DNA of 64,000 bases from Jeotgalibacillus malaysiensis (GCA_000818095.1 CP009416.1:321501-385500), one strand, 5' to 3'. Shown: positions 32,406 to 41,128, numbered from the stretch's first letter. The notes: generated from the letters alone by a model not told the origin. A program made the numbers and translations.

Positions 32406-33215
32406 TCATTTAGCCACAATCACAAAGCTATCAAGAGACTCATTCTTTCCCTCAACATCTAGCATATCCGCATAATTTTGAATGAGCGTCTGAATCCTGA
32501 CAGCTGCAGCTGCAAATTCTTTACTAACTTCCCTGGCGTAATCAATTTCCCACTGGCCATCCTGAAGAAAATGAGCATCAACACGCACTTCCAGGTCTAC
32601 CTTCATCCCGGCATCCTCTATCATTTTCCCAATCTCACTTTTCCCAAACAGATTTTGAATGTTTCCATCGTTTGCAGTGAACTGTGAATACAGCGCTAGA
32701 ATAGATGCAGCACAGAAATGTCCCCGCTGCGTGATTTTCTCAAACTGCATATCCCATTCTGCAAAGCACAGCATTTTACTGATTGAACGAATCCTTTTAA
32801 AATAGGCAAGCAGTTGGGCGGGATCATGAAAATACCACGAGCAATGGGACAGTACAACAGCATCATACTGCTTATCCGAATTCATCTCGAGAAAATCTGT
32901 TTCCAAATGAAAATCAATTCTGGCGCCAAGCTCTGACTGATTAATCCGCTCATGTGCCTCTCCAAGTGTAAAAGGTGCTCCGTAGTCAGGAGGCGCGATA
33001 TCAATAGCCGTCACATGGCCGCTTTCACCAACTGTATCTGCCAGCACAACAGTCGTATCGCCCTGTCCGCAACCGATTTCAAGTACCTTCATGCCCTCTT
33101 TAATTCCAAAAGCTTCGACCAGTGCATAGCGATGCTGAAGTTGAGTTTGCTGGATTTGGTCGTTTTCAAAAAGCTTAAATTGTTTGATGAATTTTTGAAC
33201 GCTGGTTTGTGACAT
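32406..33215 (-). CDS. SAM-dependent methyltransferase
   Basis: 269 residues, class I fold. Motif I reads Val-Leu-Glu-Ile-Gly-Cys-Gly-Gln-Gly-Asp at about 41-50, then Ala-Ile-Asp-Ile-Ala and Val-Leu-Ser-His-Cys-Ser-Trp-Tyr. Substrate unknown; small-molecule type. GGAGTAT precedes the ATG. Single gene between divergent and convergent neighbours. Confidence 0.86.
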   Translation of the reverse strand: MSQTSVQKFIKQFKLFENDQIQQTQLQHRYALVEAFGIKEGMKVLEIGCGQGDTTVVLADTVGESGHVTAIDIAPPDYGAPFTLGEAHERINQSELGARIDFHLETDFLEMNSDKQYDAVVLSHCSWYFHDPAQLLAYFKRIRSISKMLCFAEWDMQFEKITQRGHFCAASILALYSQFTANDGNIQNLFGKSEIGKMIEDAGMKVDLEVRVDAHFLQDGQWEIDYAREVSKEFAAAAVRIQTLIQNYADMLDVEGKNESLDSFVIVAK

Positions 33216-33328
33216 GTATCTATACTCCTTCAGTGTAGTCTTATCAGTTAATTTACCACGAATGAAGGGGATATGGGGTTTTTTGTAGAAGTGAGGTAAG
33301 AGAGAAACGATGGAATTGGGGGAGTTTC

Positions 33329-33898
33329 ATGAGTCCGGAACAATGGTTAGGCTCAGATAAAGAAACATTAGAGATTTTAAAAACAGTGCAGCAGTTGAAT
33401 CTTGAAGACTGGTGGGTGTGCGCAGGTTATGTACGCAAAAAAGTCTGGGATGAACTGAGTCGGGAGAAAGAAAATATCCCTCTTGCAGATATAGATGTCA
33501 TTTATTTTAATGCAGTTGATTTGAGTGAAGAAACGGAAAAGAGTTATGAAGCAGAATTACATTGCCTGCTTCCTGGCTTGCCATGGTCAGTTAAAAATCA
33601 GGCGCGTATGCATTTGGTCAATGGGCTTGAGCCGTATGAATCTGCGCGGGATGCGATTGCTAAGTTCCCGGAAACCGTTACAGCGCTGGGGATTAAATTA
33701 GATTCTGCTGATCGGTTTGTCTTCTATGCTCCGCATGGAATAGAAGACCTTTTAAACTTTCATATAAGGCCGACACCTTATTTCAGGGTGGACGCATTAA
33801 GAAAAAGAATATTTGAGCAGAGGCGTCAGAAGAAAAATTGGTCTTCCAATTGGCCTGAAGTAACATTCTGCAGCATAAAAGAGGAGAAGTGCCCATGA
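33329..33898 (+). CDS. Nucleotidyltransferase family protein (DUF925)
   Basis: 189 residues. The N-terminal Trp-Trp-Val-Cys-Ala-Gly-Tyr-Val-Arg and Leu-Ala-Asp-Ile-Asp-Val-Ile-Tyr-Phe (two Asp of the metal site) together with Pro-Trp-Ser-Val-Lys-Asn-Gln-Ala-Arg-Met-His fit the DUF925 nucleotidyltransferase family. Function unknown. Its stop overlaps the start of the next gene (ATGA), so they are coupled. Confidence 0.82.
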   Translation: MSPEQWLGSDKETLEILKTVQQLNLEDWWVCAGYVRKKVWDELSREKENIPLADIDVIYFNAVDLSEETEKSYEAELHCLLPGLPWSVKNQARMHLVNGLEPYESARDAIAKFPETVTALGIKLDSADRFVFYAPHGIEDLLNFHIRPTPYFRVDALRKRIFEQRRQKKNWSSNWPEVTFCSIKEEKCP

Positions 33899-34623
33899 CA
33901 TCAGTCGATTTATTAACAGTCACACATGATCCTGAAGGAAGGCTGTTATCACAATTACAACAATATGAACAAGTGCTTGCTGATCTTTATCATGATTGCT
34001 GGATCACAGTGAGTGATCAGTCATCAGAGGAACTCATTCAATATTTATTATATGACAGCCAATTTAATGTGGAGGTCATTCCTAAACATGGAGCAGCCAA
34101 CGCTAGAAGAGCAGTGGTGGAATTTGGATTAGCTTCTGAAAGTACTCATTTTCATTATTGTGATCTGGATCGTTTAATAACCTGGATGAGATATCATCAG
34201 GAAGAGCTTCATTCCCTTATTAGGAATATACCGCAATCTGATTATCTGATCATCGGTAGAACGGACAAAGCGATGTCCACTCACCCGGAAAGCTGGATTG
34301 AAACTGAAAAAATTACGAATAAAATCTGTTCATTTAAGCTTGGTAAAGAAGTTGATATAACCGCAGGCTCATGTGCTTTTTCACATAAAATCTGTGAAAT
34401 GATTCAGGTACACTCAGAAGCAAGTATGACCGATGCGGAGTGGATGATGATTGCGCAAAAGCAAGCACGTACTGAAATTGATGTGGTTGAGGTTGACGGA
34501 CTTGAATATCATGAAGCTTTGAATGCACCCAACAAGAGTATGAAAGAAGTGGAGCAGTGGTTTAGCCGGTTAAGGTTAAGTATGGTGATTAGTGAAACGA
34601 TTATAAAACAGGATTTTAATTAA
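33895..34623 (+). CDS. Possible glycosyltransferase-like protein
   Basis: 242 residues from ATG 33895 (GAGGAG eight bases before). The N-terminal half has the outline of a GT-A fold: alternating strands and helices, then His-Tyr-Cys-Asp-Leu-Asp (an Asp-x-Asp metal site) near 93-98. The rest shows no motif I know. It is coupled to the nucleotidyltransferase gene by a 4-bp overlap. Low certainty on function; it could be an uncharacterised family. Confidence 0.55.
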   Translation: MTSVDLLTVTHDPEGRLLSQLQQYEQVLADLYHDCWITVSDQSSEELIQYLLYDSQFNVEVIPKHGAANARRAVVEFGLASESTHFHYCDLDRLITWMRYHQEELHSLIRNIPQSDYLIIGRTDKAMSTHPESWIETEKITNKICSFKLGKEVDITAGSCAFSHKICEMIQVHSEASMTDAEWMMIAQKQARTEIDVVEVDGLEYHEALNAPNKSMKEVEQWFSRLRLSMVISETIIKQDFN

Positions 34624-34648
34624 TAGATTTAGAGAAGGAGAATGAACC

Positions 34649-35014
34649 ATGACACCACAAGACACACTCCAAACCTACATAGAGGCGACAAACACGCACG
34701 ATTTTGAAAATGTGAGACAGGTGCTGCACGATGACGCATTATTCTGGTTCACGAGTAAGACCTGCAGAACGCATGAGGAGATACAGGCTTACTTTGAAAG
34801 TACGTGGGCGGTAATCAAAGATGAGGTCTATTCGGCGGTTGATATCAGGTGGCTGCACACAGATGAATCTTCTGCTACATGCGTATATGTTTATCAGTAC
34901 GAAGGCTTCTACGAAGGAAAGCGTATCTCTGGAAGCGGAAGGGCGACCAATGTTTTTGCGAAAACGGACGTGGGCTGGAAGCTGATTCATGAGCACTTGA
35001 GTAAACTGGCGTAA
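34649..35014 (+). CDS. SnoaL/NTF2-fold protein
   Basis: 121 residues with the NTF2-like pattern (Tyr-Ile-Glu-Ala-Thr-Asn-Thr-His-Asp-Phe-Glu-x-Val near the start; Gly-Arg-Ala-Thr-Asn-Val-Phe and Trp-Lys-Leu-Ile-His-Glu-His at the end). Such small proteins bind or process small molecules. AGAAGGAG precedes the ATG. The next gene is 43 bp away, perhaps in the same transcript. Confidence 0.82.
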   Translation: MTPQDTLQTYIEATNTHDFENVRQVLHDDALFWFTSKTCRTHEEIQAYFESTWAVIKDEVYSAVDIRWLHTDESSATCVYVYQYEGFYEGKRISGSGRATNVFAKTDVGWKLIHEHLSKLA

Positions 35015-35057
35015 CATTTCGTCCGCTGAACCGTACGTATACAAAGAGGTGAAAAGG

Positions 35058-35801
35058 ATGTTTCTGAAAAGAGTAGCATTAAAACGGGACGAAATTGAAT
35101 ATTCACGCCAATATCCGTTTCACATTCCTGCGATCAGCACATTTAGCGAAATGGATTTGAATAAAAATGTCACGTTTTTTGTAGGGGAAAACGGTTCAGG
35201 TAAGTCCACGCTTTTAGAAGCGATTGCTGACCAGTGCGGATTCAATCCGGCTGGCGGTGGGAGGAACAATACATACGATCTTCATGCGTCAGATTCAGCG
35301 CTTGGTCCTTATCTCAGACTATCTTGGATGCCAAAGGTGACGAATGGATTTTTTCTTCGTGCTGAATCTTTCTACCAGTTTGCGACACATCTTGATGAAA
35401 TGGCTCAGGATGACGGACAGACTTATGCCTCTTATGGAGGAAAGTCTCTGCACGAGCAGTCTCACGGTGAATCTTTTCTCTCTCTTTTTGCGAACCGTTT
35501 TCAGCAAAAAGCGATCTATCTGCTGGATGAGCCTGAGGCTGCACTTTCTCCCCAGCGTCAGCTGGCACTGCTCAAAATTATGCATGACCTTGAGAAACAG
35601 GGTAGCTGCCAGTTTATTATAGCGACACATTCGCCGATCCTGCTTGGTTATCCGGATGCTGAGATATTAAGCTTTGATGATGGTGAGATCAGACCGATTG
35701 AGTATGAAATGACGGATCATTATCAGATTACGCGGTACTTTCTGCAGCACAGGGAGCGTATGCTTGAGCAGTTGTTTTCGGAGGATGGTGAGGAAGAGTG
35801 A
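35058..35801 (+). CDS. AAA-type ATPase, ABC/SMC-like (DUF3696-like ATPase)
   Basis: 247 residues from ATG 35058 with AGAGGTG before it. Walker A Gly43-Glu-Asn-Gly-Ser-Gly-Lys-Ser-Thr51, a signature-like His-Gly-Glu-Ser-Phe-Leu, Walker B Ile-Tyr-Leu-Leu-Asp-Glu-Pro-Glu-Ala-Ala-Leu-Ser, and a His loop Ala-Thr-His-Ser-Pro. This is a small stand-alone ATPase with ABC-type head and no coiled coils or membrane part. Relatives occur alone or in defence and uptake systems. The next gene, an acetyltransferase, overlaps it by 4 bp (GTGA). No nuclease gene is adjacent, so I do not call defence. Confidence 0.82.
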   Translation: MFLKRVALKRDEIEYSRQYPFHIPAISTFSEMDLNKNVTFFVGENGSGKSTLLEAIADQCGFNPAGGGRNNTYDLHASDSALGPYLRLSWMPKVTNGFFLRAESFYQFATHLDEMAQDDGQTYASYGGKSLHEQSHGESFLSLFANRFQQKAIYLLDEPEAALSPQRQLALLKIMHDLEKQGSCQFIIATHSPILLGYPDAEILSFDDGEIRPIEYEMTDHYQITRYFLQHRERMLEQLFSEDGEEE

Positions 35802-36316
35802 AGGATCAACAGAATCTTATAATCAGACGAGCGATAGAAGAGGATGCAGAAGGTCTCAGAGATCACGTAAAGCAGGTTCTGGCTGAAAATGCTGATAAGA
35901 TGGGTACCTCACCAACTGAGTTCAGTGTGACAGTCGAAGAAGAAAAGGAATGGATTCGTTCACATGAAGAGCGCGGTGTGGTGCTTGTTGCGGTGATGGA
36001 CGATCAGATTATCGGCATGCTGAATTTCCGTTTATCTTCAATGAAAAAGTTCAGTCACCAGGGGCTGTTTGGGATGAGTGTGCAGGAGGCTTATACGAAT
36101 CAGGGGATTGGACGGAGGCTGCTTGAATCTTTATTTGACTGGGCCAGACAGGATGGCAGAGTGGAGAAGATTTCACTTGAAGTGTTTGCGGATAATGAGC
36201 GTGCAATTCATTTGTATAAGAATATGGGATTTGAAGAAGAAGGGCGTAAGCGAAAACATGTAAAGTTTGGTCCGGATCATTATGTGGACGAGCTGATGAT
36301 GGGGAAGTTTATATGA
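35798..36316 (+). CDS. GNAT acetyltransferase
   Basis: 172 residues from GTG 35798, which overlaps the stop of the ATPase gene; GGTGAGGAAG is upstream. Core motif Asn-Gln-Gly-Ile-Gly-Arg-Arg-Leu-Leu-Glu near 105-114 and Glu-Arg-Ala-Ile-His-Leu-Tyr-Lys-Asn-Met-Gly-Phe near 140. Typical of ribosomal-protein/small-amine acetyltransferases. Co-expressed with an ATPase. Confidence 0.86.
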   Translation: MKDQQNLIIRRAIEEDAEGLRDHVKQVLAENADKMGTSPTEFSVTVEEEKEWIRSHEERGVVLVAVMDDQIIGMLNFRLSSMKKFSHQGLFGMSVQEAYTNQGIGRRLLESLFDWARQDGRVEKISLEVFADNERAIHLYKNMGFEEEGRKRKHVKFGPDHYVDELMMGKFI

Positions 36317-36324
36317 GCAGCAAC

Positions 36325-36358
36325 CAGAAGGTATCATCAGCCTTCTGGTTTTTTGATG
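36325..36358 (+). terminator. Terminator of the ATPase-acetyltransferase operon
   Basis: AACCAGAAGG and CCTTCTGGTT arms followed by TTTT. Confidence 0.88.
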
Positions 36359-36361
36359 TGC

Positions 36362-36622
36362 TCACCAATAAAAAACGATAATCGCAACAAGCGCGGTCAC
36401 ATAATACCCGGCGTTTGCGTAGAGCTTCACCTTTTTAGATAACGTGTCCTGTTCAAGTTTTTTAATATAGAGGATGACAGTGAGCATCAGAATCATCAGA
36501 GCGAAGTCAGCTGCTCCGTAGCCATCCTGTGATCTGAGAATGAGTGAAATGAAGATAATGGCAGTGGCGATGTTGGCACCGATTATGATGATTGGGGAAG
36601 CTTTTTCGTTCATTGGAATCAC
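36362..36622 (-). CDS. Small membrane protein, three spans
   Basis: 86 residues with hydrophobic segments at about 10-28, 34-50 and 63-83 and a charged loop Lys-Lys-Leu-Glu-Gln-Asp-Thr-Leu-Ser-Lys-Lys-Val. GGGAGTGA precedes the ATG. Not recognised. Its start borders the D repeat region. Confidence 0.58.
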   Translation of the reverse strand: MIPMNEKASPIIIIGANIATAIIFISLILRSQDGYGAADFALMILMLTVILYIKKLEQDTLSKKVKLYANAGYYVTALVAIIVFYW

Positions 36623-36735
36623 TCCCTAGTGTCAGGATTGTTGTATTTAGTGTATGGCAAGGGTGAGAGGAAGTAAAAGGTGAGGATTGGTGAAGGTGCT
36701 GGAGCGAGCGGTTAGTGATGGGAAAGTGGTGTGAC

Positions 36736-36902
36736 TTGAATGAAATGTATACAAATTTGAATGGAATATCAGGTGAATAGAAGGAATTCTATTACCTTTT
36801 AGAGGCACTGAAGGAAACGATTTAAATATTGATCGATAAAAATCCATATTGAAGGAATAAAAAACCAAATTGAAGCAAAAAATTCTAATTTGATGGAATT
36901 AG
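36736..36902. repeat. 21-bp periodic intergenic repeat, TGATGGAAT family, copy D
   Basis: TTGAAGGAAT-like cores at 36736, 36757, 36778, 36808, 36829, 36849, 36870 and 36890; steps 21, 21, 30, 21, 20, 21 and 20. Units are degenerate outside the core. The same core occurs at 52606-52770. Confidence 0.72.
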
Positions 36903-37008
36903 TATCAGCATCTTCATACCACCGCCCTGGGTACGAAACCAAGGCACTACTTACACCGCGACACCTCATTTAAAAAAGAAAAATCTGTGACAATGCGCTC
37001 AAACTGTA

Positions 37009-37027
37009 TTTCTGCAAAGTTTCTGCA
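37009..37027 (+). promoter_or_regulatory. Direct repeat TTTCTGCA x2, regulator site 1
   Basis: TTTCTGCA at 37009-37016 and 37020-37027, an 11-bp step. Eleven bases after the second copy is TAGATT, a possible -10. Upstream of the YdhK-like gene. Same spacing at sites 2 and 3. Confidence 0.7.
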
Positions 37028-37078
37028 CATTCTTTGGGTAGATTAAGAATGAATCAAAATAACAGGAGGTATCTTCAA

Positions 37079-37702
37079 ATGAAAAACAAATTAGTAATGG
37101 GCACGATGGCGCTTACTCTAAGTGTGTTGCTTGCAGCCTGCGGCGGCGGTGATGACATGGGATCAGGCGACATGAGTGATAATATGGACGAAAACATGGA
37201 AGAGAACATGGATGAAAATATGGATGACATGGAAGATGAGGGTTCAATGGAAGGTATGGATCACTCAGGCATGGACATGTCTGGCTCAGGTGAAGTGCCT
37301 GAAGGGTTAGAAGAGGCAGAAAACCCGACATTTGAAGAAGGGGACACTGCAATCATCACTGAAGCACACATGGAAGGAATGGAAGGTGCTGAAGCAACGA
37401 TTGTAGGTGCTTATGATACAGTTGCTTACAGTATTTCTTATGACCCGACTGATGGTGGTGAACGTGTAGAAGACCATAAGTGGATCATTCATGAGGAAAT
37501 CACAGACGCTGGAGAGGAACCTTACACAGAAGGTGATGAAGTAAAGGCGGAAGCTGAACATATGGAAGGGATGGACGGTGCTACTGTAACAATCGATACC
37601 GCAGTGGAAACGACGGTTTATATGATTGACTTCACGCTGGAATCAGGCGAAGAAGTAACGAATCATAAATGGGTCACAGAGGATGAATTATCTGCAGAAT
37701 AA
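37079..37702 (+). CDS. YdhK-like lipoprotein with two DUF1541 domains
   Basis: 207 residues from ATG 37079 (AGGAGGT before). Signal peptide with lipobox Leu-Leu-Ala-Ala-Cys; then about 45 residues made of Met, Asp, Glu and Gly with a few His (Met-Asp-Glu-Asn-Met repeats and Gly-Met-Asp-His-Ser-Gly-Met), then two related DUF1541 domains (each with His-Met-Glu-Gly-Met, Ala-x-x-x-x-Gly-Ala and Asn/Asp-His-Lys-Trp). Methionine-rich segments bind copper in other proteins. Function of YdhK is not established. Controlled by the direct-repeat site just upstream. Confidence 0.87.
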   Translation: MKNKLVMGTMALTLSVLLAACGGGDDMGSGDMSDNMDENMEENMDENMDDMEDEGSMEGMDHSGMDMSGSGEVPEGLEEAENPTFEEGDTAIITEAHMEGMEGAEATIVGAYDTVAYSISYDPTDGGERVEDHKWIIHEEITDAGEEPYTEGDEVKAEAEHMEGMDGATVTIDTAVETTVYMIDFTLESGEEVTNHKWVTEDELSAE

Positions 37703-37706
37703 CCAA

Positions 37707-37737
37707 AAAGCTGAGAGGCAACTCTCAGCTTTTTTAG
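37707..37737. terminator. Bidirectional terminator
   Basis: AAAAAGCTGAGAG and CTCTCAGCTTTTT arms with a four-base loop, between the YdhK-like gene and the convergent lipoprotein gene. Confidence 0.92.
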
Positions 37738-37744
37738 TAGGACA

Positions 37745-38608
37745 TTATTCTGATGGAATGATTTCCTCAGCTGTCCAGCTGGTTCCGCCATCCACCGTCA
37801 CGGCAGCTTCACCTTCTCCTGTAACTGCATATATCTCTTCTGCATCAGATGGGTTCACTGCCAGATACAAAACAGGCTCCTCAAGTGGTATCTGCCCCAA
37901 TTCTTCATCCTGAGAAATGAACACCTGATTTTTAACTGTGTAAAATTGGCTTTCTGTATAGAGTGCTGCACTTGTTCCTTCACTGTTCTCCTGCAGAGTG
38001 ACAGTCTCACCTGCATCTGTAGATTCATAAAGGCCTCTATTTGTTAGGATTGCAATCTGATCCTGATGATCCGGGTGAGCGGACAAACCAAAAACTGACT
38101 CTGCTTCAAGGCCTGAAAGCGGCATTGATGTCCAGTTGTCGCCTTCATCATCTGTATAATAAAATCCTGCTTCAAGTTCACTATTTCCATCCATCAGCGC
38201 GGTATAGAGGCGGCCGGTGTTTTTACCGGCTGACATATAGTGATAATCAGTTTCGCCTGAGAATACAAGCTGTTCAATCGTTTCTCCCTGATCAGTACTC
38301 TTCACAAGGCCGAGTGGATTTTCAAGGTCGCTTGAAGGTTCGGGATGTCCACTTGCATAAAAGCCTTCCTCAAACGCCGTAAAGCCCATATAATCATGGT
38401 TGTTGGTGGTCGAATGAAGCCATGTTTCGTCTTCTTTTTTCAAAAGCCCGTAATGTGTAGCAATCATGAGATCCCCGTCTACATAGTCCATTCCATGTAC
38501 GTGAGCATCTCCAGTATCTGCAGTTACTTCTTCGAAAAATGCATCATCTGACGAGCACGCTGTCAAAAGCACCACGCTGCTTAAAAGTCCTGCTTTTATT
38601 TTATCCAC
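37745..38608 (-). CDS. F510_1955-family lipoprotein with BNR/Asp-box repeats
   Basis: 287 residues. Signal peptide with lipobox Leu-Leu-Thr-Ala-Cys18; the rest is a beta-propeller-like domain with several Asp-box motifs (Ser-Thr-Asp-Gln-Gly-Glu-Thr, Thr-Asp-Asp-Glu-Gly-Asp-Asn-Trp, Ser-Thr-Asp-Ala-Gly-Glu-Thr, Thr-Val-Asp-Gly-Gly-Thr-Ser-Trp). A His-Val-His-Gly-Met segment near the start is conserved in the group named from memory. Despite 'glycosylhydrolase' names, catalysis is unproved. Its start overlaps the end of the response regulator gene by 13 bp, so it is the third gene of the two-component operon. Confidence 0.84.
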   Translation of the reverse strand: MDKIKAGLLSSVVLLTACSSDDAFFEEVTADTGDAHVHGMDYVDGDLMIATHYGLLKKEDETWLHSTTNNHDYMGFTAFEEGFYASGHPEPSSDLENPLGLVKSTDQGETIEQLVFSGETDYHYMSAGKNTGRLYTALMDGNSELEAGFYYTDDEGDNWTSMPLSGLEAESVFGLSAHPDHQDQIAILTNRGLYESTDAGETVTLQENSEGTSAALYTESQFYTVKNQVFISQDEELGQIPLEEPVLYLAVNPSDAEEIYAVTGEGEAAVTVDGGTSWTAEEIIPSE

Positions 38609-39270
38609 TTATAACCAACTCCCCATACTGTCTGTAAATGATCTTCAACAGGAAAGCCTGTCTTTCTCAGCTTTTCCCGGAGGTTTCTGACGTGCGAATC
38701 GACTGTACGTCCATCTGTCCATGCTTCATATCCCCAGATAATTGATAATAGCTGTTCTCTCGAGTAGACGCGTCCAGGGTTTTTCAGGAGCTGCCCGAGG
38801 ATTGAAAATTCTTTTGGTGTAACCCTCAGCTGTTTCCCTTCGTAAGATAGCTCATGTGAGAACTCATCCCAGACGAGCCCTTCATATTCAATTCTTCTGG
38901 CGAAATCGTCTGAGGCACGTCTGAATATCGCATGAATTCTTGCCACCAGCTCTTCCTCATCAAATGGTTTAACAATATAGTCATCTGCACCGTACTGAAG
39001 CCCTTTGACAATATCCTCTTTTTCATGGAGGGCCGTTAGCAGAATGATTGGGACGTCTGAAAATCTGCGAATCATACGGCACGTCTCAAATCCATCCATC
39101 ACAGGCATCATGACATCAAGAATGAGCAGGTCAGGTTCCTCATTTTTTATTAGCTTAATTGCATCTTCGCCGCTTCTGAGCTTAATACATTCATAGCCGA
39201 GCGGTTTAAGGTATAGCTCAAGCAGATCCAGCATTCTCTGTTCATCATCTACGAGTACGATCTTCTTCAT
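38596..39270 (-). CDS. OmpR-family response regulator
   Basis: 224 residues. Receiver with Asp8-Asp9, phosphoacceptor Asp52 and Lys near 101; C-terminal winged helix (about 128-222) with Arg-Thr-Val-Asp-Ser-His-Val-Arg-Asn-Leu-Arg. OmpR-type regulators bind head-to-tail repeats with about one helical turn spacing; three such repeats (TTTCTGCA, 11-bp step) lie in front of nearby genes, including its own operon. Overlaps the kinase gene by 26 bp. Confidence 0.93.
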   Translation of the reverse strand: MKKIVLVDDEQRMLDLLELYLKPLGYECIKLRSGEDAIKLIKNEEPDLLILDVMMPVMDGFETCRMIRRFSDVPIILLTALHEKEDIVKGLQYGADDYIVKPFDEEELVARIHAIFRRASDDFARRIEYEGLVWDEFSHELSYEGKQLRVTPKEFSILGQLLKNPGRVYSREQLLSIIWGYEAWTDGRTVDSHVRNLREKLRKTGFPVEDHLQTVWGVGYKWIK

Positions 39271-40579
39271 CTGATACTCCTCTCAGGTCAATGGTGATCT
39301 TTAACCCCTGTGTTGTATTCTCAGCAAAAATTGAGGCATGGTGCGCGTTGATAATTTCCTTTGCGATCGCAAGCCCAAGACCTGTTCCGCCAGTGTCTCT
39401 GTTCCTTGACGCATCCACTCTGTAAAAGCGGTCGAACAGATAAGGGAGCGATTCCTCCGTGACACCAGGTCCTTCATCTGTAATTTCAATCTGTTCTTTT
39501 TTGACAGAGACTTTTACTGTCTTTTGAGCAGGAGTGTATTTTAGTGCGTTATCTAACAGAATAATTAGCACCTGTTCAAGCCGTTTCTGATCGATTGATT
39601 TATAAAAAGGCTGTTCAGTTTCAAACTGAAGGCTGATTTGTTTTGTATCAAATGCCGGCTGAATTCTTTTCATCACCGCTGTTGTAAATCCTGTTATTTC
39701 TGTTCTTTCAGGCTCTATTGTAAAGCTGTTTTCTTCTAGTCTCGCAAGCTCAAATAAATCCTCTATCAGCCGGTGAAGCCTGTCTGCTTCTTCATAAATA
39801 ATACTCCCGTATGCTGAATCCTCTTTTTTCAGTAACCCTGCATAACCTTTTATATAGGTGGTGGGTGTCCTGAGTTCATGGGCAATTGAAGTGAGGAAAG
39901 CTTTACGTGACTGCTGAATTTGATGCAGGTCACCGGAGATTTTTGTGATTGATCTGGCAAGCTCACCTATTTCATCATTTCTTTTTGTCTCAGGAACCGT
40001 CAGTACATCGCCCTGACTAAGTTTCCCCGCTGTTTTTCGAATGGAAAGAAGGGGGCCTGTAATGAAATGGCTCAAGAAATACAGGCTGACCAACAGGAAT
40101 AAACCCGTTAACAAGGCGGCTATGGCAAAGTGGTGGTTCAGCTCACTGATGAGCGATTGAATCTGGCGTGTAGGTTCGAGCATGATTACCTTTTGACCGT
40201 TATTTAAAGGGCTGACAGTAGCTAAAAAGGGTTCATTCCGCCAGTCATCCTCGACAATGCCCTCAGTTGCAGTTAGCCACTCGTCTTTAACAAATGTGTC
40301 AGCCTGATTGGATGCTGCCTCAGGTAATCCGTCTTCATTGATGATGACAACTTCTGTGAGGGCTTTTTCTTCCATCATGACGACATGGCTCACTGTCGTC
40401 GCATTGAAATGATCCGCCAGCACATCCCGGTGGCTGTCGCCGCGCTGCTGTAATCTTTCAAGTTCATTCTCAACCTGTTGATCTACCAGGCGGTCATGTA
40501 CCAGAAATAAAGAGATCGTCAGAATAATGGCGATTCCTGTTAAATAGAACAGACTGATTTTCAAAGAAATTTTATTCAT
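39245..40579 (-). CDS. Sensor histidine kinase, HAMP type
   Basis: 444 residues: two membrane segments (about 7-27 and 152-175) enclose a 125-residue extracytoplasmic sensor; HAMP at about 175-228; HisKA with Ile-Ala-His-Glu-Leu-Arg-Thr-Pro near 238; ATPase with Asp-Asn-Ala-Leu-Lys-Tyr, Asp-Glu-Gly-Pro-Gly-Val and Gly-Thr-Gly-Leu-Gly-Leu. First gene of the operon kinase-regulator-lipoprotein. The signal may be metal or envelope stress, judged only from the neighbours. Site 2 repeats lie 40 bp upstream. Confidence 0.92.
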   Translation of the reverse strand: MNKISLKISLFYLTGIAIILTISLFLVHDRLVDQQVENELERLQQRGDSHRDVLADHFNATTVSHVVMMEEKALTEVVIINEDGLPEAASNQADTFVKDEWLTATEGIVEDDWRNEPFLATVSPLNNGQKVIMLEPTRQIQSLISELNHHFAIAALLTGLFLLVSLYFLSHFITGPLLSIRKTAGKLSQGDVLTVPETKRNDEIGELARSITKISGDLHQIQQSRKAFLTSIAHELRTPTTYIKGYAGLLKKEDSAYGSIIYEEADRLHRLIEDLFELARLEENSFTIEPERTEITGFTTAVMKRIQPAFDTKQISLQFETEQPFYKSIDQKRLEQVLIILLDNALKYTPAQKTVKVSVKKEQIEITDEGPGVTEESLPYLFDRFYRVDASRNRDTGGTGLGLAIAKEIINAHHASIFAENTTQGLKITIDLRGVSDEEDRTRR

Positions 40580-40602
40580 ATTCCCGCCACCTCAATTTCA
40601 TA

Positions 40603-40643
40603 TATCAAGTATACGCAGATTTTGTGCAGAAAATATGCAGAAA
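40603..40643 (-). promoter_or_regulatory. Direct repeat TTTCTGCA x2-3, regulator site 2, with -10
   Basis: Minus strand TTTCTGCA at 40636-40643 and 40625-40632, and a degenerate third AATCTGCG at 40614-40621, each 11 bp apart. TATACT follows at 40609-40614 region, eleven bases after the second repeat. Position suits activation of the kinase operon. Confidence 0.72.
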
Positions 40644-40734
40644 CTCAGGTTTTTTAATGAATCCAACATAATCTGTTTACCAATAATTACAACGGGAAAG
40701 AATGTACTAAACCTACATAAAGGAGGAACTACAG

Positions 40735-41061
40735 ATGAATCAGCAATACCAGGATTGTCTTGAAGCGTGTAAGAAGTGTCTGGAAGCCTGCAATCATTGT
40801 TTTGATGCCTGCCTGAGTGAAGAAGACGTGAAGATGATGGCGGATTGTATCCGTTCAGATCGCGAGTGTGCAGATGCATGTGCATTTGCTATTACTGCAA
40901 TGCAGTCTAACAGCCCGCATGTACGTGAGATTTGCGGATTGTGTGCAGAAATTTGTGAAGCATGCGCAGATGAGTGTGCGAAGCATGATCACGATCACTG
41001 CCAGCATTGTGCAGAAGCCTGCAGAAAGTGTGCAGAGGAATGCCGCAAGATGGCAGTGTAA
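40735..41061 (+). CDS. Cysteine-rich four-helix bundle protein (DUF326), copper-binding type
   Basis: 108 residues with 19 Cys, mostly as Cys-x-x-Cys and Cys-x-x-x-Cys along amphipathic helices, plus His-Asp-His-Asp-His-Cys. This is the pattern of DUF326/Csp-like four-helix bundles, which store many Cu(I) ions inside the helix bundle. No signal peptide, so the protein is cytoplasmic. AAAGGAGGA precedes the ATG. Divergent from the kinase operon with 155 bp between. Confidence 0.9.
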   Translation: MNQQYQDCLEACKKCLEACNHCFDACLSEEDVKMMADCIRSDRECADACAFAITAMQSNSPHVREICGLCAEICEACADECAKHDHDHCQHCAEACRKCAEECRKMAV

Positions 41062-41074
41062 TAGCATCTGATAT

Positions 41075-41114
41075 GAAAAGCCGGTACGCACATGTTGCGC
41101 ACCGGTTTTTTCTA
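41075..41114. terminator. Terminator after the DUF326 gene
   Basis: AAAAGCCGGTACGCA and TGCGCACCGGTTTT arms with T6. Confidence 0.88.
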
Positions 41115-41128
41115 TATAACTAAATGTA

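Noticed and set aside
35058-36316. ATPase plus acetyltransferase as a defence system
   Set aside because: The ATPase lacks an associated nuclease or TOPRIM partner, and the neighbours are housekeeping-like; no evidence for defence.
36647-36868. Minus-strand frame across repeat copy D
   Set aside because: Low-complexity, no ribosome site, inside the repeat.
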